Part shown: positions 33,577 through 45,490 of the stretch, one piece after another
How positions within the stretch are numbered: the stretch's first letter is position 1
Layout: each line of letters starts with the position of its first letter
Assembly (NCBI RefSeq): GCF_000204055.1
Contig: NW_006768838.1
Location: forward strand, 53,373-117,372
Source: Melampsora larici-populina 98AG31
Lineage: Eukaryota; Basidiomycota; Pucciniomycetes; Pucciniales; Melampsoraceae
Direction of reading: 5' to 3'
Length of the DNA stretch: 64,000 bases
Made by a program: the position numbers and the translations under genes
Notes under the pieces: generated by a model
Told to the model about the DNA's origin: nothing
The model's input: only the letters and a program-made list of their open reading frames with translations
The model's database searches: none

Positions 33577-36500
33577 ATGGTCAAAAGAACTTTAGAATCA
33601 GCGGCAGGAACATCTAATGACATAGATGAAATCATTGTAATTGAAGATGAGTCCGAAAAGGATGGGTCCGAAAAGGATGAATGCGGAAAGGATGAAAGCA
33701 AAAAGAATTCATCCAAAATCATTATCATTGAAGATGAATCTGAGAAGGATGAATGCGAAAAGCAAACCAAGAAGACTTGCGGTAAGACACCTCAAAAGGA
33801 TGTCATCGCATTGTGTCCGTTGTCTAAGCCAAACACTCCTTGTACTCATTGCAAGATAACGGAAACTGTTTTGCACAAAACACTCCATTGCCACTGTGGA
33901 AGCAAGATTGTGTTAATCAAGGGGCGTGTGCAATCTGCGCTAGAGCACTGGGAAAACAGTAAGTATGGGTCTCTTTTTAAGACAATATTGATGTAGACTA
34001 ATTCAGTTTTGTTTTTCTATCAGAAAAATGTACGAATAGAACAAATACGATCCGTTCCAATGCTAGCCTCTCATCTTGGGTGACTACAACCACGATTAAA
34101 AAAAACGCTGTACAAAAGCCTTGTGCTGGTCTGAATGATCAAACCTGGAAACGACCCACCGCCAAATTTTGTATTGAGAACTGTATCAAGCACTCACCTA
34201 CGCCTTACCACGGGGTGAAGCAATGGAAAGTCTGTTTTCGCCTTTTTAAAACTACTCACGAAATCTTGCTGTCGGACGAGCAGCGCAAACAACTCCACGC
34301 CACTCTAGAATCCGAGGCAACGTGGTTGATCAAGCGGCATGGAAATCAGGAATCAATACACTCACCTAAATGTACTCGAACAGTCATGACCACCAAAAGT
34401 ATTTCACTTCCTGTCTGTAACGAATGTGAGGAATTGAAGCATCTTCAAAGCCTCATCTCAGCTCTTAATGTGTCATACACAACTGAAGAGAAGATCAAGT
34501 ACATTGCAAAGATCTTTATGACAGGTGACCAATTTCAAGCAGTTTTAATCAAACATGCCGAGCTTCAAGTCCTTCAGAAGTCGCTTGAAAAAACATCTAA
34601 AAAAGGTGATGAAGAATTCTGGAATGCTATTGGTGTATACGGAAAAGCCGGCTTGTTCAAGAATCAAGAGGTTGTCCGTGGTCTGATGATGGCGGTGGGT
34701 GTGCGAGCAGAACGTGAATCAAATGGCAAGTCGATGCGTGGTCGTTGATTTGATTTTTACTTCAACAACTTCCTCACAACTTTGGCAGCCATCAGCCCTC
34801 AAGCTCTTAGGCTTTTCAACGACAACTTTGCTGGTCGTGGGGCCCGCAGCATGCGTCAAATCCGAAAGCTCCAAGGTATGCAACTCAAAGATGGTCTACA
34901 CCCGAATAACTTCAAGAGACTCGCAGATATACTAGCTGAGCTCGACTATACCGGACCAGTTACTGCAGCAACTGATGAGACTGTTTGTGTAAAGGCTATG
35001 CGTCATTACAATGGCTACTTAGTAGGAGCACAAGGCGGTGATATTCCTTTTAGTGACGGTGATGAAATTGAGCGTTTGGTGAAGTCGGCAGTCACCAATA
35101 ATCAACTCTGCTCCAAAGTATGTCCCCTTATTATTTTTACCCTTTCTTTCGGAGTAAACTTACACACATTTGATTGTCTTCAGATACAAGCGTATACTAT
35201 TCAGATTCCCTTACCCAATATGTCAACATATGTAGTTGCGATAATAGCAAGTCGTAGCCAAGATAAAGCCAAAGACCTGGTTGAACAACATCTCGAGTTC
35301 ATCAAAAATTGTCAAGAAAGTGGCATTCACCTCCTTTCACTTGGATCAGATGGGGCAGCTACAGAGTTGGCTGCTCAAGAGCAACTTATTGATTCTAGAA
35401 CAAGCTATCTTACATATACAAATGAAGATCTAGAGGTCTACGTTCGAGTCCCTCTTTTTGGCGATGAATCACGTCCGATTGTAATGATTCAAGATCCAAA
35501 ACATGCTCGGAAGACGGCAGCAAATCAACCACTGTCTGGTGCTTGTGTAATCTCTTTTGGCCGATTCCATGTTGACATTCAACAGTTGGCTGTCTTACTT
35601 GAAGACGCAGGTAGTCCGCTTTACAAGCGTGATGTATTTGACTGTGATTGGCAGGACGATGGTCGCACATATCGTATGTTCTCAGCAAAAACACTGGAAG
35701 CAGCTCTTAAGCGTGAAGAGTGCATCGGATTATCAGTCTATCTGTTTGTTTTTGGAGAGATGGCAGATGCATGGCTCAATCAAAGCATAGGACATCGACA
35801 ACGTCTCCGTTCAAGCTGGACAGCCGAGTTTTTCCTCCGTATCTGGAGAAACTACCTCCTCAAGCGACAAGATCAACCAAACTCACTGATGAGTCTATCC
35901 GCAAATGGGATTTCGCCTCAAAGCTTAAAAATCTTTCCAACTATGGCAAGCCGTCTACTTGGACTCGTCATTTCACACCAAAGATACTACTCTGATGTAC
36001 CGTTGATGCCCTGGAAACACGGAACCGAGCCAATTGAGCATGTTTTTGGATGGATGCGCGTGATATCGCCAAATTTCACAGTCCTTGATGCTAGACAGAT
36101 GGTCCGAAAACTCCATGCTGTGGTTAAAAGCGTTATGAGCGGAATCATCAAAATATCAAAATCAGAACATTTACATTCTGGTAAGACAATTTTGGATTTT
36201 AATTTCAAAAACGTTGCTAATTGGATTTCCACTATAGGCTATGAATTTGCTTTTGCCGATGAACCGGATTCTGAACACATCGATAGACTCCGTTACTTTC
36301 CCACTGACCAGGAGATCACGTACGACTTGACTGTGGCTAAGAAGAGAGCCATAAGTTTGGCCACTTTTGTTGGAATGCATGATGCTTCCATTGTTGATAC
36401 TCCTGTTACGTTATCTGAAAACCAAGTCGCAGAAGGTAAGTCTAGCATCCATCGTGCGTAAACAGCTTGATTGAACACTCTCTGACATTAACTATCTCAA

Positions 36501-37998
36501 AGACATCTCAACTTGCATGGCTGGAAGCTATGATGTTGTGTATAATCTCGGTCCGAAAGATTCTTTTGAAGAGGCTGTGGCCGCCGCCGCAGAGGCTACA
36601 GATGAACAGCAGCGAACCGATGATCTTCTCTCTACTATACCAGAAGATATCGATCAACAGATATTCAACAACGCCGCTATGTCTTTGTCAACACTCGTTG
36701 GTCCCAATGATTCAAGCTTGTCTGCAGCACGCAGTGAAGCTGCACTGGCTGACTTGGCCGGAGCTGACCACAATATCAATACATTAGTATTGAACAATCA
36801 AGATGGCATGATACTAGAAGAAACTAAGTTACTTCAGCTACGAGTTGCCCACGACAGTCAGGTTCAAAAGCATCAGGGAAACGAACGGGAAAAGATTGAT
36901 ATCAACGACTTACGCAAGTCACCAGGAGAAGCTTTGAAGCCCAGCGAGTGTAGCAAGCTCGTCGCCGTTGTAATGAGGAATGCTGAAGCTGCACCCACCG
37001 GTCTTTCACAAATCCATCGATGGAACATGAACGTGAAGCTCAACCTCTTGCATCGTTATCAAAATACCTCGACTCATCTTGACTTACCCTTTCAAGCCAC
37101 TCTCACAGGTGGTGGAATCACCACCGAAAATCCAATTGAAATGGGCAAGTTTGTAGTTTTGATCAAGAACACTGTAAGTACTACATAAAATTGAAAGCGT
37201 TTAAATGACCAAACTGACATTGCATATGGCTGGTAGAAACTCTATCTTGGAAAAGTTCTAGCAGTATACGTTTACAAAAACAAAAAGCACGCTTGGGTCA
37301 AAAGCGCCAAGACTCGAGAAGAGCTCTCATACATTTCAGTTCAAATTCTTAACCACAACCCACTGTGATATCCTAAATCGGACCTTTCCCTTTGTTTCCT
37401 CTCAAGATGCGCTTTCGCGCTTTTCTACTTTTGTACTTTTTATATTCCTTTTCCACAAATGGCTATCTGCGATTCCTGAACAACGGATCTTATCAGATCC
37501 ATCCCGATCATGGAGAATCCGACAACACTGGATTCGGCCAATCTCTCTTCTCTCATTGTCTTGTATCAGCGTGATCTCCGATCACTCCATGTTGTACCAC
37601 TTCCCAGTAATTTCCTCATCCATCCATCAGTACAAGATGCTCGTCTATATAAAGACCTCGCATCTCCCTAGTAATCCAATCCCTAAGTTACTTCCTGCTT
37701 ACAAACCGTACCCAAACTTTGTGAGTAGATCACACCACATACTCCATTAGCCACAGCAGCTGAGACACTGACTGCAGATGAGTGGACTTTCTCTCGAGTA
37801 GAAGCATCACATATAGTATATGTTTTCCTACCATCGCGAGGCTCTACCTTTTCTTACATAGGCGAAGGTTCTTATTCTGTCCCTCTTGTTCTACGTCGCT
37901 TTATCATTTCTATTGATAACCCAAAGTTTATTGGAGCATTTGAAGCCCAGTTGAAAACTTCGAAAAGCGCCCAGACAGAAGACTTAGAAGAGCAATAG
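33577..37998 (+). pseudogene. TE-2 transposase pseudogene (relative of the TE-1 transposase)
   Basis: Recognisable exons are 33577-33958, 34024-35117, 35184-36180, 36238-36435, 36503-37173 and 37237 to 37998, with the same phases as TE-1. The zinc cluster (LCPLSKPNTPC, CHCG, GRVQSALEHW) and the acidic motifs (TDETVC, LGSDGAATE, IQDPKHARKTAAN, HGTEPIEHVFGWMR) are all kept. A TGA at 34746-34748 interrupts the frame just after KSMRGR. A solo LTR (37364-37734) splits the last exon, and the last 85 codons resume after it in frame. No counterpart of the first TE-1 exon was found. The protein cannot be made intact. Many aligned positions differ from TE-1, so the two copies separated long ago. Confidence 0.8.
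37364..37734. repeat. Solo LTR inserted in the last exon of TE-2
   Basis: The insert starts TGTGATATCC and ends GTAGATCACA, so its ends are the inverted pair TGTGAT/ATCACA. It is flanked by the 4-bp direct repeat CCAC (37360-37363, 37735-37738). A TATATAAAG promoter-like box lies at about 37653. Removing it with one CCAC restores the TE-2 frame where TE-1 is continuous. It is not the LTR of either Gypsy element in this window. Confidence 0.75.
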
Positions 37999-38297
37999 TC
38001 ATCAAAGAATTTAGTTTCTTATCGTTTGTCAATGATTCTTTTTTATTTAAATGTTGTTCATCGATTCTTCCAGTGTGTGTGGTCAAACAGACCTGTTGTT
38101 ACAAAGAAATATAGTCATAGTGGGCCTTTTTCACCCCTCTCCGGGCTATTTTTTGAGAAATACCCGATTGGCGCCGAATTTTTTTTTACCGAAATGGTAC
38201 TGACCAAAAAGGTAGGATTTCGAGATTTTTTCAAAAGTTTACCACGAAAAGGTAGGATTTTTGGTCAGTACCCTCTGTAGGGGTATTCCCGGGTCCT

Positions 38298-38773
38298 CCT
38301 TGTAACTGATGTCTTCTTTGTCGTCATCGTTCCAGTTATACAGAAGGTATGTCCTTTCGAGAAACATCAACAACAACCGAATTTGAATCCAATTGATCTA
38401 AACTCTTGAATAATCAAAAGAACCAACTAGCTATGACATCAGAAGTCGTCAATAGACAAAGTCAATCATCATGAAACTTAAAGACAAAATGAATCATTAT
38501 AACTACTAAAACTTTTGATTAGATAGGAACAAGAAATGAATATTTCAAGGTATTAGATCAATTCAAATGTGATCTTCATAAATTTCTCCAAATCAAAATC
38601 AAACAATCTAATGAAATCGAAAAAAAATTAACAAAAACTGAATTAACTCAAACCATTCAATTTATGGTCAATCATCAAAGAGATTGTAAGTTGATTCTTA
38701 CAAATTCATATATTCATCAAACAAGCAAATCCAACAAAACAAATTGATCATGACTATTTGAATTTGAATTTAG
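38298..38773. other. Intergenic DNA with one degenerate exon
   Basis: A coding-like piece ends at about 38686 before a GTAAGT donor (peptide with HKFLQIKIKQSNEIEKKL). Its phase does not match the next exon at 38774, which suggests decay. Otherwise nothing is seen. Confidence 0.35.
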
Positions 38774-39191
38774 ATAGTAGGATTAAGATATTTGATCGGA
38801 CAAACTTCAATCATACCACCCACTCTAAACCTTTTAAAAACATTATTAAACAAATCAACATTCAAACCAAGTAATGAGATCATTGAAGCCATAGAACAAC
38901 CAATGAGCGTGATCGGGAATTTAGTTCATAGTCATGGTACCAAATTCCATCACTTTCTGTGCAAAACCATTGGATCATTTTCTTTGAAATCCTCATCCAA
39001 TGTTCTCTTTTTTGATTTTTCTTTCAGGTCTCATTGAATCGAAATCGTTATCACATCAATCTGCCACAACTTTCAACGATTTGATTCATTTATCTTATTT
39101 TACTACTTTAAGTTTAGTTGATTCAATTCAACCTAATATCATCGTCTTCAAAACATTATTACTGTCCTTTGCAATTCAAGTTTCAAATATG
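38774..39191 (+). pseudogene. Two spliceable exons of an unrecognised gene, probably a fragment
   Basis: Exons 38774-38936 and 39028-39191 join in phase across a GT-AG intron and give about 109 residues, starting VGLRYLIGQTS and rich in Leu/Ser/Thr helices (PSNEIIEAIEQPMSVIGNL, TTLSLVDSIQ). The preceding exon is out of phase, and the following sequence turns into a fatty acid synthase fragment. I do not recognise the family. The clean splice sites argue for origin from a real host gene. Confidence 0.35.
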
Positions 39192-39265
39192 GTATGTACA
39201 TCAGTTTCTGCACGTAATCGCCTTCATCACTTCTTGATCATCTCAATTAAGCTGATTGTACTGGA

Positions 39266-39684
39266 CTCCAACATCCCAAATTCCAAGGTCTCCAAAACTA
39301 GCTCTATGCCATTCACAAGGAGAATGGAGAATCTTACAATCAAGGTATCCAGCCCGTCTTTGATGCATTGGAAGCCCGCCATTTCGATTCAGCCTGGAAC
39401 TGGGTTCGTCAGACTGCTTTAGAGATATTTTTTGACATGTAAGTTGCTTTTCTTCTGAACTCACGCGATCTCAGCTGAGCTCACGTATCTCTGATTTGCA
39501 GGGCCGTCTGCAAACTGTTGATTGGGACATCACTGCCAAAGTGAGATTTCAATCTGTTGTGATGTCAATCTTTAGCTGATCGGGTTCACATCCTTAGTGT
39601 TTGGTGATCATGAAACGAGCCTACTCAGCTTTGGTAGAATACATGCGATATCATCTCGACAATACTTACGCGTCTATTCAATCC
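39266..39684 (+). pseudogene. Fragment of fatty acid synthase subunit alpha (FAS2), degenerate
   Basis: Three exon remnants lie in order. 39266-39438 encodes HPKFQGLQN, a stop, then LYAIHKENGESY, GIQPVFDALEARHFDSAWNW and VRQTALEIFFD. 39502-39540 encodes GRLQTVDWDITAK. 39598-39684 encodes CLVIMKRAYSALVEYMRYHL followed by DNT. This matches the order of the fungal FAS2 region around RHFDSSWNWxRQDAL, FGRL and IMNRA. It has an in-frame TAG at the start and a missing stretch at the first junction (the IF of FGRL is lost), and no other FAS2 parts are nearby. FAS2 makes long-chain fatty acids in the cytosol; this piece cannot. Confidence 0.7.
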
Positions 39685-39699
39685 TCTTCAAAACCAACT

Positions 39700-42600
39700 C
39701 TGATTTCATCTCTGTAAAGCTCGATCTTCAGCAATCATCTGTACAGATCGAGTTGCTTATGCAGAACAAATTTACTATTGATATTTATTATCAGAAGCCA
39801 AAAACAAAATTAGTATACTTACTGCTTTAAGGATTTTAGATCTTCCAATTGATAGGAATACATTACCTCATGAGTGAATATTATGAATTCTAATCCATTT
39901 TTTTTGGCTAATCTACCAGATTTATCTGTTAGTTAAAAAGTATACATTTCTAGAAGGTTAGTCATTCATCCTTTTCTTCTTTGATTCTTTTTGATACGAT
40001 TTTTTTGATCGATTTTTGATGAGTTTTCCTCCTTTTTCTTTTTTACGGTTTGGTTAGTATAGAGCAAGATACATTTCATCAGCCAACACATGAAGTGAAT
40101 CAAAAAGTCTCATTTCGAATTGACAGAGAGACCGAACCAGACACTTGGGGCTTCATATCCCATAGAATCACAACCTACTCGTCCGAGCCCATTACCAATA
40201 CCCTGCCACCATCATCAACTTAACCAGATGCAAAGAAGACGAGTCGGAGACAATCTCAATGAACCACTTGGCATAATCAGATTCACAAACAGATCAAGTC
40301 GCTAGGCTCCTTATCCTTGAAGGTAATTAGTGAAAGACCAACCAAATCCTTCAAAAGTAGCACATCAAACAAGTTGTGACAGTCTTCAACAGGCCTATCC
40401 TCTTGGTAGGTGCGAGTGTATCTGATGGTTGTTACTATCATTCAAAATATCAAGCCACTAAGCGTGACTTTATCCATCCAGGTTAGATTTCTTCACAAAG
40501 CTTGATCAGGTTTAACTGATGAAGATTATGTTTTTGGACTTTGTAAAGATACTTGATGGATTTGGAGGTCTTACAATGGTCTGTAATGTCAATTTATTGA
40601 CATCTGTCCCATCAATCTGCTCAAGTCGAAACATTTTGGAAGAACAGGCTGGCTTAAGCTATGTCTACCTCATGAACGTCAACTCCCTCTTATCAGATCT
40701 GCTGTAGGAAGAGTGAGGACTCAATCTGCTTGTGGCGCTTAAGCGGCGACAGCCGGTTCTCCTGTTACCAGTACTTGATCAACCATGCAATCCAAGCTAA
40801 AACTCACAATCCACCCCCGGGAGTGATTCATCTCCACAGTACCCTCCAATCAAGTCAGTTTGGTCTGCGAGGATATTGAACATACTTCTGAATACATTCC
40901 AGCTGTCAGGGGAGCTAATTTATTGTCAAACATCACATCCAAACTACATTCATTATCATGGAATTTCAATCGGTCAAAACATAATCCACCCGCTCAAATT
41001 GCTACAATCTCAACAACACCTGTGGATTGCTCATATCACTTTTAAGGATCACCATTCAACATACAAAAGACACCAATCACCATCAATTGATTAGACCAAA
41101 CAAGTTCTCTCATTGCCAATTCTCTTCTAATTAAACTCGTCAATACCCAGCATCAAACCTTACATAGAATCTTTGATTTCTCAACATTCCAATCCAATTC
41201 AAAACTACTCAATCCCATCAGAACATCAAATTGAATATTCACTTAATCTAATTAACCCATCAAAACTTTAACACCAATGATATCATCATCATGCCATCAT
41301 CAAAGGAAATTAAAATATGTGTGTTTCCAGTTGGTGAGTATTTGGATTCATTGTAAGACTTTGTGGTTGATTTTGAATTGTTTGGGTCTGATGACTTTCT
41401 TCTTTCTGGCAGTGACTTAGACATACAATTGAAACAACATGTAAAAGAAAATCATACATATCATGAATGTGAGTAGTCTATTTGTACATAGATTAGCTGG
41501 AGAAGATCAGATGTATTACTTGTTAGTTCATATGGATTGATCGAATCAGATTCAAGCAAATTCAAATCAACACTTCAATTGGCTTCCAATTTTACATTTC
41601 CAAAAATTAACCAATCGACAAGCAAAAAAATTGTGAGAATCACGATTTTTTTGGATGAGGGCCTCTCTTGACATCATTTGACTTCAACAGCTTGATATTG
41701 AAATGTAGGCACTGATAAAATCATCAAATCTGTCCTTACAATATCAATCAATCCTTTTTAGTATCTATGAAACACAATGATCCCATTGCATTTATGTATT
41801 ATCAAGTTCAAATGTTATAAAGCTATCTCTTTGTTAATCAACTTTGTTTTAAATCTGAACCCACCAATCAAACCCATTTCAAGATGAGAGAAAAAGGCAA
41901 GCGTGAAAAAAACAAATCATCTCCCAAACAGTATCAGCACATTCAAGACATCAATGCCCCATTAAAATTTAGAGTTCAGAGTCACAATCAGACAAATGAA
42001 TGTCAAATCAATATAAATTTTGAACTTGTCATCATTATTGACTTGATGTATTAGCCATCAAAGCAAATTCAGCTCTAGAACTTGTTGCCACAATTGATCA
42101 AATCTATGAAGATGATATGCTCATCCATGTCACAGAGACAGTTGAGATGACATGTACCTTTCATATTGGATGAATACAGGAACCCCACATGAACTGATTG
42201 CTTGAAGTTACTTCCAATCCTTTTTAGATACATGTTTGTTGTGTTTAACATGTCTTTTTGTGTGCTACTGATGCGTGAAACCGGATATCTCATGTAACAA
42301 ACATGTCAGTAGCAAGATGGTCAACAACAGCAACCTCAAACTTGTGGCATCTAGCTTGAGGATGTGTAGACAAACAGTTACAGTGATCTAACAAAAATGG
42401 TGCAAATGATTGTTTTCAAAGGATCCCTTGGTTTGTTTTCAGGCTTAAGTGATTGAATTGATGCAAGAGACTTGAGTTGATCATTTCACTGATCTCATTC
42501 TTTTGCTTTCAAGTTGTGAGTGATTTAATTGAGGCGCGCTGAAGTTTATGATTGAACTGATTCATTCTATCTCTGCAAACTTCATACAATCAAGAAAAGG

Positions 42601-43557
42601 CTTACCATTGTGATTCCATCAGCACTATAAAAGGGAGAAGGATCATTCAACATGTGCCATCATGTTATGCCAAGTTTATCATATCTAAACTACACATCAT
42701 CCCTGATGAGTCAAACTCATGCCATCTCATATTCAAGCAAAGCCAAATAGAGTAATACTGATCAATCTCTTTACCTCTAAAAGATATATGTCTCTTCAAG
42801 TGGTGCTCAGGGTATAGGAGGAATAGTACCCAACATCTTCCAATAGTTGGTCATCCAATTTTTATGTACCCTAAATCCAAATTTCCATTGTCTAATAATT
42901 GATAAAGAAAAGAATCTGATAGAAAGAAACAACACTCTATTTATACGGATATCAAAGGTAAAAACATAAATAAAAAAGTAACTCAGGTCACACACAACCT
43001 ATTCCCGATAAAGCACATATAACACATCAAATCATAATCATCTAAACCCAATGCATACTAAATGAGTGATTCTAGAACTTGGTGATCTTGAAGCAACCTT
43101 GAAGCGGTGTAACTTTGATGCAGAAGTACCAGAAGTCCTCAACGCTTTGAGTAGACTTGGAGACGAGTAAGCTAACGCACACATAAGGAATAAAAGAAAA
43201 AGAAACAATACCAGATTGAACACACACAATACACGCACACACAATCATCAAGCTACAAACAGGGATGATGAATACCAGAACAGATGATTTAGCCAATATC
43301 ACTTTTTTGTTGCTTGATGCCGTTTGCCTTGATGCATTGTTTTCTTATGTCACTTGATATGCATGCCTCAGGATCTGTGGTTGAATGTCCGATTGGCTAA
43401 GTTGTTTCTGTATCTTTGCAGTGTAATTGCCTCTGATTTCATCTTATTTTGATATGATTGTTTTGTTTGGCTTTAATACCAGATTGTGGCCTATTTGAGT
43501 TGTACTTTTCTCTGTTCCAAGCTGTATTTCATGGCTTTGGGTTGACAACAGCGGCGC
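39700..43557. other. Long gene-poor stretch
   Basis: About 3.9 kb of AT-rich DNA with many short frames and no domain that I recognise. A start-like exon at 41292 (MPSSKEIKICVFPVG) ends at a GTGAGT donor, but the next acceptor gives an immediate stop. Together with the neighbouring FAS2 piece this region looks like a graveyard of gene fragments. Confidence 0.35.
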
Positions 43558-43559
43558 CC

Positions 43560-44617
43560 GCCGCTAAAATGCTAGTGATAGTATATTGACAGTAGTTGAT
43601 AGATTGACCAAAATGGCGCACTTTCTCCCCTGTAGAAAAAGTATGGATTCAGACGAGTTAGCAAACATCATGATTAGAGAAGTATGGCGACTGCACGGAA
43701 CCCCAAATCCAATAACCTCGGACAGAGGAAACGTATTTATTCCACAAATCACAAAGGACTTCAACAAACGTCTAGGGATCAAGATTCAATCTTCAGCAGT
43801 GTACCACCCGCAAACAGATGGCCAAACCAAAATCACAAATAAGGCAGTGGAGCAATTCATAAGACATTTCGCTTCTTACAAACAAGATAACTGGTATGAC
43901 TTACTCCCGTTTGCTGAATTCTCATATAACAACAACTAGCACTTGGCCATAGGTGTCTCGCCGTTTAAGGCAAATTATGGATTTGACGTAACGTTCACCG
44001 ATGTACCATCAAGCAAAAGGTGCCTTCCAGCTGTAGAAGGACAAATTAATCAAATCGAAGAAGTTCAAAGAGAACTGAAGGATGCAATGAACCTAGCACA
44101 AGAAAAAATGAAAAAGCAACATGAAACTAAATCATGAGAAACACCGGTATGGAAGAACGGCAACAAGGTTTGGCTCAACGGGAGACACGTGTCAACTACG
44201 AGGCCTACAGCTAAGTTTTCTCATCGCTGGCTAGGGCCATTCACAATCACCACAAGAATCTCAAAGAATGCTTACAAGCTAGAATTACCCAAGACAATGA
44301 GCAGAATACACCCGGTCTTTCATGTCAACTTATTAAGGAAATTTGAAGGCAGTAAGATTCGAGGACAGGATCAGATAGCCCCGCCGCCGGTAGTTGTAGA
44401 AGAGAATGAAGAGTTTGAAATTAATGAAGTATTGGACAAGAGAAAAAAGGGGAGGACAATACAGTATTTAATCAATTGGAAGGGTAATTACGGACCAGAA
44501 TATGACACTTGGGAACCGGAGCAAGGGCTCAAGAACGCTAAAGAAGCAGTACAAGAATTCAACATCATATATCCAAAGTCAGAATTGAGATACTCAAGAA
44601 CTAGGAGAAAGAAGTGA
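43560..44617 (+). pseudogene. 5'-truncated Ty3/Gypsy chromovirus: integrase core and chromodomain
   Basis: The frame starts inside the integrase core (VVDRLTKMAHFLPC) and keeps the second Asp (ITSDRGNVFI) and the Glu-region motif (YHPQTDGQTKITNKAVEQF, where the usual E after Q or R is I/T here). It continues with the GPF/Y-type tail (HRWLGPFTI, IHPVFHVNLLRKF) and a chromodomain (FEINEVLDKRKKGRTIQYLI, then WEPEQGLKNAKEAV). Two in-frame stops, TAG at 43937-43939 and TGA at 44135-44137, break it. Gag, protease, reverse transcriptase and RNase H are missing. The chromodomain and order are those of Tf1/chromovirus-type elements, which use the chromodomain to target chromatin. The copy is inactive. 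Confidence 0.85.
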
Positions 44618-44710
44618 GGGTATGGCTTTTTCCCCTAGTGGGTTTTTTAATGCCACCCGTGGAAATATGTTGACCTGCAAGAGGAGGTCTAGACATAAAG
44701 GGGGGAGTGG

Positions 44711-45490
44711 TGTTATGATCCCATTAGTGACACTTGTACTTACACATCTGTGACATATGCGCTGAGCATAGCCAAGGCGCTCATGAGCAGCAGACTCTGG
44801 TCCTCACTTAGCAATCTAGTTATTGTACCAGAACACCCTGCGCCTTCTCTTGCATCTCATCCCTCTACGCTGGTCCTTACAACTGGCCTTGGGTTGTTGG
44901 AAGGTCACCAACCTAAAAGAGTTCCTACTTGGGGGAAGTAGAGGATCCAGAAGGGGCGAAGGTATTACTTACTTTTAATCAAGGAACAGATTAAAGTAAT
45001 GAAGATATCACTAGTCTTATATTTATAAGACTCTTGATGTTACTTCAGTAGAACTTTGATGGTTCTTAAAAGTGGTGTGTAATAAAATGCTTGGGTAGAA
45101 TCTCTGAAGGCTGAGAGAGGAGGAGTTTATATACTCTCCTCTCCAAACCTAACTGTAGTGATATTTGTTTGTATCACTACAGTGGTTTAGGGTTTAATTA
45201 TTACTGTTAGTTATGATTATTATTAATACTACATAATTACATATACGTGTTATGTAATTTATGTAGTATAAACATTTTTAACTCTTGACACTGAGTTATG
45301 AGGTGTAATTAGTGTTTTATTACATATTACATATGGTTTTAAATGTAAACGTATATGCAATTAGGAAGTATGTATGATTTATTACAAGTTACATATGTTT
45401 TGTAAGGCCTATGTACATGTAATTAGTTGTCTAAAGGTGGTTATCTATGTTACAAGTTAGTCTTTGGGTACATACATATGTACCCAGGGC
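44711..45490 (+). repeat. Probable 3' LTR of the truncated chromovirus (right end uncertain)
   Basis: A polypurine tract (AAAGGGGGGAGTGG) ends at 44710, followed directly by TGTTATGATCCC, the expected start of a 3' LTR. A TATATACT box at about 45128 could be its promoter. The right end is uncertain; the palindrome GGGTACATACATATGTACCC at about 45470-45490 is a candidate border. No matching 5' LTR is in the window. Confidence 0.55.

Larger units (their letters stand above)
33099..38297 (+). mobile_element. TE-2: decayed relative of TE-1 (5.2 kb)
   Basis: The terminal repeats read AGGACCC(T/G)GGAATACCCC then TAC(C/A)GAGGGTACTGAC, sharing AGGACCC-GGAAT with TE-1. Subterminal copies of ACTGACGAAAAAGGTAGG occur three times on the left (33135-33230) and as variants on the right (38200-38280). 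The flanks carry an imperfect repeat (CATAACTG left, TGTAACTG right after three extra bases), so the target duplication has decayed. The transposase inside has a stop codon and a solo LTR insertion. Confidence 0.8.

Noticed and set aside
45200..45460. Additional tandem repeat family (ACATAT/TTACAT-rich)
   Set aside because: Low-complexity AT sequence inside the probable LTR; no unit repeats regularly.
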